A stretch of 64,000 nt of DNA from Akkermansiaceae bacterium (lineage in GTDB: Bacteria; Verrucomicrobiota; Verrucomicrobiia; Verrucomicrobiales; Akkermansiaceae). This document shows, one piece after another, positions 31,657 through 39,690 of the stretch (within the stretch, counting starts at the first letter, position 1; each line of letters opens with the position of its first letter). The stretch lies in assembly GCA_019634595.1 (NCBI GenBank), contig JAHCBC010000002.1:1054001-1118000 (forward strand), read 5' to 3'. The notes under the pieces are model-generated. The model had not been told where the DNA came from, ran no database searches, and saw only the letters and a program-made list of their open reading frames with translations. A program made the position numbers and the translations under genes.

Positions 31657-32458
31657 GCCAGCCTCCATCGAAGCGCTTCGCGGCGAACCCGATCACCCGA
31701 CCTACACTTCGATCGAGGTGTCGAAGGTGGATTTCCACTATGGGCACAGCCATGCGCTGAAGAACATCGACTTCAACATCCCCGCCCATGCGGTGACGGC
31801 GTTCATCGGTCCGTCCGGCTGCGGCAAATCCACCTTGCTGCGCTGCATCAACCGGATGAACGACGAGATCCCGGGCGCACGCATCACCAGCGGGAAGATC
31901 ACCATCGACGGCATCGACATCAACGACCGCTCGGTGGATGTGGTGAAGCTGCGCCGGGACGTCGGCATGGTGTTCCAGAAGTCGAATCCGTTTCCACGCA
32001 GCATCTATGAGAACGTCGCCTACGGTCTCCGCCTTGCCGGGGAGCGGCGGAAATCCGTGCTCGACCAAGCGGTGGAGGAAGCCCTCCGCTCCGCCGCGCT
32101 GTGGGATGAGGTGAAAGACCGCCTGCAGGAGTCCGGCATGGGCCTGTCCGGCGGCCAGCAGCAGCGGCTGTGCATCGCCCGCACCATCGCGGTGAAGCCG
32201 CGGCTGATCCTGATGGATGAGCCGTGCAGCGCGCTCGACCCCATCGCGACGGCCAAGGTGGAGGATCTCATATGGGAACTCCGGAAGGAATTCACCATCG
32301 TCATCGTGACCCACAGCATGGCGCAGGCCTCGCGGGTTTCGGACATGACCGCGTTTTTCTTCATGGGCGAGCTGGTCGAGTTCGGCGATACCATGCAGAT
32401 GTTCAACAACCCGAGATTGAAGAAAACAGAAGACTACATCAGCGGCCGGTTCGGCTGA
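31634..32458 (+). CDS. pstB: Phosphate ABC transporter ATP-binding protein PstB (copy 2)
   Basis: 274 residues from ATG 31634, inside the end of copy 1. Walker [10 protein letters not shown] (59-67), [28 protein letters not shown], Walker [13 protein letters not shown] and VTHSMAQA are intact. Compared with copy 1 it keeps the canonical Pst[16 protein letters not shown] and NPFPRSIY, so it is the more standard of the two. Either a PstB1-PstB2 heterodimer or alternative homodimers could power the PstCA channel. Confidence 0.93.
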   Translation: MSQDLLAEPASIEALRGEPDHPTYTSIEVSKVDFHYGHSHALKNIDFNIPAHAVTAFIGPSGCGKSTLLRCINRMNDEIPGARITSGKITIDGIDINDRSVDVVKLRRDVGMVFQKSNPFPRSIYENVAYGLRLAGERRKSVLDQAVEEALRSAALWDEVKDRLQESGMGLSGGQQQRLCIARTIAVKPRLILMDEPCSALDPIATAKVEDLIWELRKEFTIVIVTHSMAQASRVSDMTAFFFMGELVEFGDTMQMFNNPRLKKTEDYISGRFG

Positions 32459-32475
32459 AGAAAGAGACCAATTCC

Positions 32476-33156
32476 ATGCCCAACGTCCATATCTTCCGCG
32501 ACTTCGATGTCGCCATTTCCGCCCTCCGCTCCGAAGTCCTCTCGATGGCGGCGCAGGCACGTCACAACCTGGAGCGCGCGATCGCGTCCCTGCTCGAACG
32601 GAATGTCGAGCTGGCGAACGCCGTGATCGCCGATGATGATGAGGTGGATGAACTCGAGAGGAGGATCGACCGCCTCGGGGTGGATATCCTCGTGCGTTTC
32701 CATCCGGTCGCAACGGATCTGCGGCTGGTGGTTTCCTCGATGAAGATCTCCATGAACCTCGAGCGGATCTCCGATCATGCGACGAACATCGCGAAGCGGG
32801 CGAAGAAGATCAGCGCCGGTTCGGAGTTGCAGGAGGTGAACCTCATCGAGCCTCTCTACCTGCTGGCCGACCGCCTGCTGCGTGACGCCATCTCCGCCTA
32901 CAGCGACCGCAACGCGGTTCTCGGGGCATCCCTGCACTCCAGGGACAAGGAGCTGGACAAGCTCCACCATGAGACGAACGCGCTCTACGGTTCCCGCCTG
33001 GAGACATCGGCCGGCCGCAGCCAGGAATACCTGCACCTGATCCTGATCGTCCGTTCGCTGGAGCGGGTCGGGGATCTGGCCACCAACATCGGTGAGGACG
33101 CCGTCTACATGGAGGCCGCGAAGGACCTCCGGCATGAGGAGAACAGGGAGCTTTGA
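32476..33156 (+). CDS. phoU: Phosphate signalling complex protein PhoU
   Basis: 226 residues from ATG 32476, 17 bp after pstB2. Two PhoU helical repeats are visible, each with the metal-binding E/D-x-x-x-D pattern: DDDEVDELERRIDRLGVDIL with MKISMNLERISDHATNIAK, and RDKELDKLHHETNALYGS with LIVRSLERVGDLATNIGEDAV. PhoU connects Pst transport activity to the PhoR/PhoB two-component system; those genes are not in the window. Last gene of the pst operon. Confidence 0.92.
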   Translation: MPNVHIFRDFDVAISALRSEVLSMAAQARHNLERAIASLLERNVELANAVIADDDEVDELERRIDRLGVDILVRFHPVATDLRLVVSSMKISMNLERISDHATNIAKRAKKISAGSELQEVNLIEPLYLLADRLLRDAISAYSDRNAVLGASLHSRDKELDKLHHETNALYGSRLETSAGRSQEYLHLILIVRSLERVGDLATNIGEDAVYMEAAKDLRHEENREL

Positions 33157-33416
33157 TTTCAGCAATAGCCTTTTAAGGTGCCCGGATCTGGCTACGGAAC
33201 GGGAACTACTTCAAGATTGAGGTATAGCAGACAAGGCGATTGCTTTTTTTGCTGAACAGCTATTCTTCAAAGCGCCATGTCGGTAAGTCCTTTATTTTTG
33301 GCGCGTTGATCAAAAAAAATGGAACTCTCCAAGAGCTCTGGTAATCAGGCGTTAACACTCACGGATTTCATGCTGCCTGTGCTGACTTTGGATCCGCAAA
33401 CCAGAACAGGATTCTT

Positions 33417-33857
33417 GTGAAAATGCGAGATCCGGGTATTAGTGGGCCGGTGAAAATTTTAAGAGATGGTATAAAAAATTGGTCGCTGGCGCACCGTCGG
33501 GCGGTATTGATTTTGAATGGTATCAGTTTGGGATTGATGTTTCTTGCTTTTAACTTTCCCAATGATCCAGAAGAGTTTGGGAATGTACCTTTGTCCAAAT
33601 TTGAGATTCGCGGTTCCGGTTCCGTCGAGACAGCTGGCCCGGGCATGTTTGTGACTTCTGCGCTTCAGGTGGAATACCCTCCAACGATGCGGGAGAATCA
33701 AACACTACTCGTTAGTCTGAGCTATCAAGAGGTTATGAATGTCGTCGAAAATCCGCTGTTGAGGGGGGATTTGAAAGAGGATTTGGTGGCCCATCTTCTG
33801 ATTCCTCTTCTCCTAGAATCAGCTCATATAAATTGGATAAAATTTCTGGAAAATTAA
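33417..33857 (+). CDS. N-terminal part of a frameshifted membrane protein gene
   Basis: 146 residues (GTG 33417, or ATG 33423). A basic N-terminus precedes a membrane segment at about 28-46 (RAVLILNGISLGLMFLAFNF), then FEIRGSGSVETAGPGMF and LQVEYPPTMRENQTLLVSLSYQEVM. After residue 115 the sequence turns into an unlikely leucine-rich tail. The next gene, in the -1 frame, continues naturally from the G6 tract at 33763-33768, so one missing base there would explain both. The reconstructed protein would have about 319 residues with a helix at each end. Family not recognised. Confidence 0.5.
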   Translation: MKMRDPGISGPVKILRDGIKNWSLAHRRAVLILNGISLGLMFLAFNFPNDPEEFGNVPLSKFEIRGSGSVETAGPGMFVTSALQVEYPPTMRENQTLLVSLSYQEVMNVVENPLLRGDLKEDLVAHLLIPLLLESAHINWIKFLEN

Positions 33858-34375
33858 ACATATCGGTCAAGTCTTCTGGATTTGAAGTAGAGCCCGATTC
33901 TGCAATTTTAGTTGAAAACGATAAACTTCCTCTCGAGATCAAATGGACTGTTAGTCCGAAGGGTGAAGGTGATCACATAATTCTTCTCCATATTTCTGAG
34001 GTGTTGGGATACGGTATGAGGTATGGTGAGTGGCGGTCGGCAAAAATAAATGGAAAATCAGTCGAACCTCTCGCCAGCGGAGATTATGAGCTTCCGATCA
34101 AGGTCTATACTTATTGGGGTGTTCCGAGAATCTTCGCATCTTGCGTGGCTGGAGTTTTTACTTTGATTGGGTTTATGCTGTCTTGGCCTATCGTTTTGGG
34201 ATTCTTGGAACGAAGGCGAAAATCCACAAGCAATGCTGGGAAAATTTCAGTTTCTCAAAAATCTCGAACAATGAGGCAGGTGGATAATAAGAAGACCTTG
34301 CCAAGGCTTCCGAAAGAAGCGGCTGCTCCGAGAAAAGACGATTATGATGGCAAGAGTAACCAGAGAAAAAAATAA
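33833..34375 (+). CDS. C-terminal part of the same frameshifted membrane protein gene
   Basis: 180 residues if it starts at TTG 33833, but the frame is open from 33716 and is probably joined to the preceding gene by a one-base slip. It shows a beta-rich domain (LNISVKSSGFEVEPDSAILV, LPLEIKWTVSPKGEGDHIIL), one membrane segment at about 101-122 (IFASCVAGVFTLIGFMLSWPI), and a basic C-terminal tail of about 55 residues. No catalytic motif is visible. Codon use is A/T-ending, unlike its neighbours. Confidence 0.5.
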   Translation: MDKISGKLNISVKSSGFEVEPDSAILVENDKLPLEIKWTVSPKGEGDHIILLHISEVLGYGMRYGEWRSAKINGKSVEPLASGDYELPIKVYTYWGVPRIFASCVAGVFTLIGFMLSWPIVLGFLERRRKSTSNAGKISVSQKSRTMRQVDNKKTLPRLPKEAAAPRKDDYDGKSNQRKK

Positions 34376-34518
34376 CAGAAGTTGTAGATACCTCTCTCCA
34401 AATCGTTGCAAAGCGGATTCGATTCTCCGCAATGATTCGATGGTGATTGAGGTTCTCAAACTGGGTAAATATCTATCAGAGGATGTTCAACATAATATCG
34501 GAGGTATTGCGGCTCTAT

Positions 34519-36369
34519 TCACGGAGCCAGGAACCGTTGCATCAGGCGGCCGAGGACCTGCTTGCCGCGATCGTTCGCGTGGACGACATCGCGTTTGAAT
34601 GAATCAAGCGCGTAGCCGGACGAGTCGATGTAGGCTTTCCACGGCGTGGTCATGTCGAAGTAGCCGCACTTCTCTTCGGCGGCGAGTTTCGGCAGCGCGG
34701 CCTGGTAGGCCTTGTATTCCTCGCTCGGACCGGTTTTCGGGTTTGGCGGCGCGCCGAAGGTGGGGGAAAGGAGCAGGACTTCCAGATCGGGGAACTTCGC
34801 CCGGCACTGGTGGATCACGGAGCGGATCGCCTCGATGTCGCCTCGCTGGCTGATACCGCCGATGACGAGGAGGTCCGGGTTGTGGCGGAATACATACTGC
34901 TCCACGCGGTTGTCGTCCTTGTACCACCAGCAACCGGTGGAGCCACGGACACTGACGGTCTTCGTCACGTCGCATTTCGGGTAATCCTTCTCCAGCAGGT
35001 ATTCGAAACTGGAGGAAGATGTGTCACCGATGATGCTGTCCCCCAGCATGACGATGTTGAGTTTCGGGCCGCCCTCCAGTTTGGCCTTTGTCTTCGCCAG
35101 ATGGTTCCAGCGGTCGGCGGGCGGCTGCCATGTCACCGGCTTCATGGTCGCATAGATGGCATCGATGCGGGCGAGCGGATCCATGCCTTCGGTGGGATTC
35201 TTCACCTGTCCATCGACCAGGAAGTAACCCAGGCGGGTGAAGCGTCCCTTGCTGCCTTCCGGGGTGTCTTCCGCGATGCGGATCCTGAGCGTGCGCTCCG
35301 GGCCGGGGTCGAGGCCATCCACCAGCCTGAACGCCTGCGGCCGGGCGTAGTCCAGGCAGTATTTGTCAAAGAGCACCTTGTGTTTCCACTCCCCGCCATC
35401 CAGCGAGTATTCGATGTTCCCGGTATCGGGGCCGATGATGCAGTAGATCCCGGCCTGCGCTCCCTTGAACTTCAGCGTGATGGTGGAGCCGGGTTTGTCG
35501 CTCACCGCCAGGTGGGGGATCCTGTCGGTGGAACTGAGCTGCCAGCCCAGCCACCCGGCATCCAACTCCGCCCAGTCGTAGGAAATGAGGCGGGCATCCT
35601 GCAGCGGACGCTGGACCAGCGGTGCGGGGAGAGGTTTGGTTTCCGGAGAAACGGTGGCCGCCTTCCCGAAGAACGGTTTCAGGGCCTCCAGGTAGAGCGC
35701 GTAGCCGGCGTCCGTGGGATGCACGCTGTCCTTGGCGAATTCCTCCGCGGTGAGCTTTCCGGCGATGATCTGGTCCGCCGCGTACCGGGACATCGCCACG
35801 CTCGGGATGCCATAGTGTTCCGCGATTTTCTCATGGTAGCGGGTGGTGGCGGGGAGTTCGCCCCTTTTGAATTCCTCCAGTTGCCCGGTGGTCATCGTGT
35901 AGACGAAGAGGATGTCGGGCTTCGACGGGGTGCGCTCCCGTAGCTTGCGGACGATACCTTCCATGCTGGCGAGCACCTCGTTTTCAGGCAGTCCGCCGTC
36001 GTTCACGGCGAACTCGACGATCACCAGGTCCGGGCGCTGGTAGCCCACATCCTCCCAGCAGCGGTAGGCTCCGAGCCATGAACCGGTGCCGCCGATCGCC
36101 GCGTTGAACGGCTGGATCTTCGCCTTGGGATATTCCTTTTTCAGCCATTCCGTGAGCAGCGAGCGGTAGCTGAACTTCGGATCGGAGGATCCCGCACCCT
36201 CGGTGATGGAGCCGCCGAAGTAGCTGACGCGCACCGGTTCCTCACCGGGGTTCGCCACTTTTGCGAAGAAAGACGGCAGTCCGCCGCGGATCTGGAAAAC
36301 CTCGCCGGCATGGGCGGAAGGGAGGGTGACGAGGCAGACCAACGCGGGAAGGAGCTTGTGCGGATGCAT
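34519..36369 (-). CDS. Secreted protein with two SGNH/GDSL hydrolase domains
   Basis: 616 residues from ATG 36369; signal peptide MHPHKLLPALVCLVTLPSAHA. The first SGNH domain (about 45-235) has block I YFGGSITEGAG, the glycine block NAAIGGTGS, the asparagine block EFAVNDGG and the D-x-x-H pair in DSVHPTDAGY. A beta-sandwich-like middle follows (250-400). The second SGNH domain (about 440-615) has MLGDSIIGD, VRGSTGCWW, VIGGISQRGD and RDVVHANDRG. Such proteins are carbohydrate esterases/deacylases; two catalytic domains in one chain is less common. Upstream lies a MITE-like element. Confidence 0.8.
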   Translation of the reverse strand: MHPHKLLPALVCLVTLPSAHAGEVFQIRGGLPSFFAKVANPGEEPVRVSYFGGSITEGAGSSDPKFSYRSLLTEWLKKEYPKAKIQPFNAAIGGTGSWLGAYRCWEDVGYQRPDLVIVEFAVNDGGLPENEVLASMEGIVRKLRERTPSKPDILFVYTMTTGQLEEFKRGELPATTRYHEKIAEHYGIPSVAMSRYAADQIIAGKLTAEEFAKDSVHPTDAGYALYLEALKPFFGKAATVSPETKPLPAPLVQRPLQDARLISYDWAELDAGWLGWQLSSTDRIPHLAVSDKPGSTITLKFKGAQAGIYCIIGPDTGNIEYSLDGGEWKHKVLFDKYCLDYARPQAFRLVDGLDPGPERTLRIRIAEDTPEGSKGRFTRLGYFLVDGQVKNPTEGMDPLARIDAIYATMKPVTWQPPADRWNHLAKTKAKLEGGPKLNIVMLGDSIIGDTSSSSFEYLLEKDYPKCDVTKTVSVRGSTGCWWYKDDNRVEQYVFRHNPDLLVIGGISQRGDIEAIRSVIHQCRAKFPDLEVLLLSPTFGAPPNPKTGPSEEYKAYQAALPKLAAEEKCGYFDMTTPWKAYIDSSGYALDSFKRDVVHANDRGKQVLGRLMQRFLAP

Positions 36370-36411
36370 GGAAATGCCTCTACGGAGCAATGTGGGGAAC
36401 CCTTGCGAGAC

Positions 36412-36640
36412 CAGGGCCACCTCATTTCGGAATTGTCAGGACGGTTGTTGGCTCGTTTCAGGAATTCCGAACCGCGAATGAACACCAATGGACGCGAATT
36501 CACCGTGAATCAGGGTTGGGTGGTGATGCTACTCCATCCGGAAAATCCCCGCTCCATCTCCCAATCCGGGATCAGCCGACCTTCCATTCGTGTTCATTCG
36601 CGTCCATTCGCGGTTGGATTCCCGAAATGAGGTGGCCCTG
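36412..36640. mobile_element. MITE-like element, 229 bp, 19-bp TIRs, 10-bp target duplication
   Basis: Perfect 19-bp terminal inverted repeats CAGGGCCACCTCATTTCGG (36412-36430) and its complement (36622-36640). Immediately outside lies the direct repeat CTTGCGAGAC at 36402-36411 and 36641-36650, as expected for a 10-bp target-site duplication. No open frame inside could encode a transposase. Subterminal sequence carries CGAATGAACAC/CGAATGGACG-type subrepeats in inverted orientation on both sides (about 36470-36510 and 36584-36613). It lies between the divergent SGNH and HNH genes. Confidence 0.8.
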
Positions 36641-36725
36641 CTTGCGAGACGATTCCGTATTGGCTTTTTCGTTGCCGTGGAGGAGGGACCTGCTACTTTC
36701 CGGGCGATTGGTTTGAAAAGGGTTT

Positions 36726-37328
36726 ATGACTGCCGTACTAGAACTCCCCGTTCTGGTGCTGAACCGGTTTTGGCAGCCGATTCACACCTGTTCCGTCAGA
36801 CGTGCGTTGCACCTCCTCTGTCTGGGCCATGCGCTCGTCGTCCAGGTGGATGGGGAGGAGTGCTACAAGGCGCATGACCTGGGCTCCTGGATGGACCACT
36901 CCGCGGAGGTCATCGATCCGGAGATGATCCACGGCGTCAGCATTTCGCTGCGGGTGCCGAAGATCGTCGTGCTGGGCATCTATGACAAGCAGCCGCGGCT
37001 GGAGGTGAAATTCACCCGGCGGAACGTGTTCCTGCGGGACAAGTTCACCTGCCAGTACTGCACGAAAATTCTGCCGGAAAACCAGCTCAACCTGGACCAT
37101 GTGATGCCCCGTCAGAAAGGCGGAAAGACCACTTGGGAGAACATCGTGACCTCATGTGTGAAGTGCAACACGCGGAAGGCGAACAAGCTCCCCCAGGAGG
37201 CGGGCATGCACCCGCTCCACCCGCCCATCGCGCCGCGCTGGCGTCCGCTGTTCGGCCTGCGCGAGAACGGGCTGGGGGATGAGAGCTGGAACCGCTTCCT
37301 GCCGGATGAGGTGAGGAAAAGCGCGTGA
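36726..37328 (+). CDS. HNH endonuclease family protein
   Basis: 200 residues. The HNH module sits in the C-terminal half: FTCQYCTKILPENQLNLDHV, MPRQKGGKTTWENIVTSC and KCNTRKANKLPQEAGM, with C-x2-C / C-x2-C zinc ligands, the catalytic D-H and the N-x4-C-x2-C-N tail. The N-terminal VLVLNRFWQPIHTCSVRRAL is the conserved lead of this stand-alone family, common in PVC and Bacteroidota genomes and not known to be tied to a specific restriction system. Role unproven; DNA cleavage or repair is inferred. Confidence 0.88.
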   Translation: MTAVLELPVLVLNRFWQPIHTCSVRRALHLLCLGHALVVQVDGEECYKAHDLGSWMDHSAEVIDPEMIHGVSISLRVPKIVVLGIYDKQPRLEVKFTRRNVFLRDKFTCQYCTKILPENQLNLDHVMPRQKGGKTTWENIVTSCVKCNTRKANKLPQEAGMHPLHPPIAPRWRPLFGLRENGLGDESWNRFLPDEVRKSA

Positions 37329-37334
37329 CCTGTT

Positions 37335-38702
37335 TCAGAACTCGCAGTTCCCAGGCGTGCGTGCGAACGGGATCACGTCGCGGATGTTCGTCATGCCGGT
37401 GACGAACATGAGCATCCGCTCGAAACCGAGACCGAAGCCCGCGTGCGGGACGCTGCCGTATTTCCGCAGGTCCGCGTACCAGCCGTAGGCCTCCGGATCG
37501 AGGTCGTGCTTCTTGAAATTCTCCATCAACACATCGTATCGCTCTTCGCGCTGGGAGCCGCCGACGATCTCGCCGATGCCCGGCACCAGCACGTCCATGG
37601 CGGTGACGGTCTTCCCGTCATCATTGAGGCGCATGTAGAACGGTTTGATCTCCTTCGGGTAGTTGAAGACGGTCACCGGCTGCTTGAAGTGTTCCTCGGT
37701 GAGCCAGCGTTCGTGTTCCGACTGGAGGTTGAGGCCGTATTCCACGGGATACTGGAACTGCTTTCCGCTTTTCAGCAGCAGCTCCACCGCATCCGTGTAG
37801 GAAATGCGTTCGAACGGGCGGCTGGCGACGAACTCCAGTCGCTCGCGCAGGCCCTTGTCCACGAACTTCCCGAAGATCTCCAAGTCCCCCTCGTTGTTTT
37901 CGAGGGCGTAGGTGACGAGATATTTCACCAGCGCTTCCGCGAGATCCATGTCTCCTTCCAGATCGCAGAAGGCGACTTCCGGCTCGATCATCCAGAACTC
38001 CGCGGCGTGGCGGGAGGTGTTGGAATTTTCCGCGCGGAAGGTGGGGCCGAAGGTGTAGATGTTGGAAAGGGCGCAGGCGAAGGTTTCGCCCTCGAGCTGG
38101 CCGCTCACGGTGAGGTAGGCGCGCTTGTTGAAGAAGTCCTCCGTGTCGCGGCTGATCTTGTCGTCAGGGAGGGTGGTCACGCGGAACATCTCGCCCGCAC
38201 CCTCGCAGTCGCTGGCGGTGATGATCGGGGTGTGGACGTAGATGAAATCCCGCTCCTGGAAGAACTTGTGGATCGCGTAGGCGATGCGGCTGCGCATCCG
38301 GAAGACCGCGCCATAGAGATTCGTCCGCGGGCGGAGGTGGGCGATGGAGCGGAGGAATTCCTGGCTGTGGCCCTTTTTCTGCAGCGGGTAGTCGTCCGGT
38401 GCCTCGCCCAGCAGTCTCAGGGAGGTGGCGCGCATCTCCCATTTCTGTCCGGCGGCGGGGGAGGGGATGAGCTGGCCGCGGATCTCCACGGATGCACCGG
38501 TGTTCATCTTCGCGATCTGGTCGTAACCGGGGATGCCTTCGTCCGCGACGATCTGGAGGTTGCCCAGGCAGGTGCCGTCATTCAGCTCGATGAAGGAAAA
38601 TCCCTTGGAATCCCGCCGGGTCCGGACCCAGCCGGCGACGTGGAGATCATCCGTGGGTTCCCCGCGTTTCAGGACATGCTTGATGAGCGACCGCATGTGC
38701 AT
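37335..38702 (-). CDS. asnS: Asparaginyl-tRNA synthetase
   Basis: 455 residues, typical for AsnRS, a class IIb synthetase. The N-terminal OB-fold anticodon-binding domain (residues 15-110; [22 protein letters not shown]) is followed by the catalytic domain. Motif 2 is [20 protein letters not shown] and motif 3 [20 protein letters not shown], with the AsnRS-specific [17 protein letters not shown]-terminus rather than the aspartyl-type ending. Start at 38702 or 38696. Convergent with the HNH gene, 6 bp apart. Confidence 0.95.
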   Translation of the reverse strand: MHMRSLIKHVLKRGEPTDDLHVAGWVRTRRDSKGFSFIELNDGTCLGNLQIVADEGIPGYDQIAKMNTGASVEIRGQLIPSPAAGQKWEMRATSLRLLGEAPDDYPLQKKGHSQEFLRSIAHLRPRTNLYGAVFRMRSRIAYAIHKFFQERDFIYVHTPIITASDCEGAGEMFRVTTLPDDKISRDTEDFFNKRAYLTVSGQLEGETFACALSNIYTFGPTFRAENSNTSRHAAEFWMIEPEVAFCDLEGDMDLAEALVKYLVTYALENNEGDLEIFGKFVDKGLRERLEFVASRPFERISYTDAVELLLKSGKQFQYPVEYGLNLQSEHERWLTEEHFKQPVTVFNYPKEIKPFYMRLNDDGKTVTAMDVLVPGIGEIVGGSQREERYDVLMENFKKHDLDPEAYGWYADLRKYGSVPHAGFGLGFERMLMFVTGMTNIRDVIPFARTPGNCEF

Positions 38703-38767
38703 TGGTTATGGGGGCGGCGGCGGTTTGTCAAAGCGTGTCGAAGGCGAGGCGGGAGACACTTTCTCCG

Positions 38768-39460
38768 TCAGTTGCCACTGACAAAAGTGAGGCCGAGCGC
38801 GATCACTTCGGTGATGACCTCCTTCGCGGATTTGCTGCTGAGAAACCAGCGGGACGGATCCGCTTCCGGGTCCGGGCAACTGATCACACCGATCTCCCAT
38901 CCGTCGCCCAGTTCCTCCCTGAAGATCATCCGGCTGCGGCGGGCATGGGCCGCGCTGGTGATGAGGTCGGCGCGCTTGTCAGGGGAGAGCATGGGATTCT
39001 CCGCCACCTGGCCGGCCAGGGTGCGTGCCATCATGCGGGTTCTTTCCGTTCTGGAGGGTTCGCACGGGACGGACCGGATGCGGTCGGCTGGCACGCCCAT
39101 CTTCGCCAAGGTGGCCGCCGCGTACTCCGCATAGGTCTTGTAGGGAAGATCCAGCGTGCCCCGGTCAAGCGGGACCCCGGTGCAGAAAACGACCGCCGCG
39201 TCCGTGGCTGCGGCATATTCCGCGGCCTTCTCCAGCGCGTGGTCGGGGATCCAGCCTTCCACGATCAGGGTCCTGGCCCCGGGAGCCGGTTCCGTCACCG
39301 CCAGCCACTCATAGAGATTGAGGAACGCGAAAACCGCCGGAATGCCGATGATCACGGCCGCGATCACACCGAGCCGCCAGGTGGGCAGCAGGATCCATCT
39401 CCGTCTGAGGAATTTTCCCTCACGTGGGGTGGATTTCCCAATGGCGGTGCCGTCTTCCAT
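38768..39460 (-). CDS. YdcF/DUF218-like membrane-anchored protein
   Basis: 230 residues from ATG 39460. A basic N-terminus ([14 protein letters not shown]) precedes a membrane segment at about 27-47, then [49 protein letters not shown] and [19 protein letters not shown]. The V-E-G-W, R-T-E-R/ARR-S-R-M pattern resembles the DUF218 (YdcF/SanA) fold, whose members act in envelope processes. Function inferred weakly. Upstream of asnS on the same strand, 65 bp away. Confidence 0.65.
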   Translation of the reverse strand: MEDGTAIGKSTPREGKFLRRRWILLPTWRLGVIAAVIIGIPAVFAFLNLYEWLAVTEPAPGARTLIVEGWIPDHALEKAAEYAAATDAAVVFCTGVPLDRGTLDLPYKTYAEYAAATLAKMGVPADRIRSVPCEPSRTERTRMMARTLAGQVAENPMLSPDKRADLITSAAHARRSRMIFREELGDGWEIGVISCPDPEADPSRWFLSSKSAKEVITEVIALGLTFVSGN

Positions 39461-39690
39461 AGGACGCGGAGCCTCCCGGATCCGCGGGGAACAATCAAGG
39501 ATCAGTGGGAACCGCCGCAGGCGGAAATTTTCCGGAATCCGGTGATGTTCCGGTCGTCCCGGGACAACAGGATAGGGGAGCGGATGGTTACAAACTCCGC
39601 CCTTCCGCCTCCGGAAAGGTCCATTGACCGGCCCGGAAAATCCTGAACATCCTTTTCCCACCGCAACCCGTTCCGACCGCGCACCAACCC

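Larger units (their letters stand above)
33157..34518. other. AT-richer island between phoU and the SGNH hydrolase gene
   Basis: Base composition drops visibly compared with both flanks (long A/T runs, codons ending in A or T), whereas adjacent genes are strongly G/C-ending. It contains one interrupted gene (33417-34375) and about 260 and 140 bp of non-coding sequence at its sides. In those sides I see no RNA gene or confident promoter. No flanking direct repeat or integrase is visible. Confidence 0.6.

Noticed and set aside
33319..33420. 33-codon open frame ending with a GTGA overlap onto the gene at 33417
   Set aside because: The overlap is suggestive of coupling, but the product has no recognisable feature and the region is AT-rich non-coding-like; too weak to call.
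34344..34598. 84-residue frame at the end of the AT-rich island
   Set aside because: Its second half is antisense to the SGNH hydrolase gene and its first half overlaps the preceding gene; no family resemblance.
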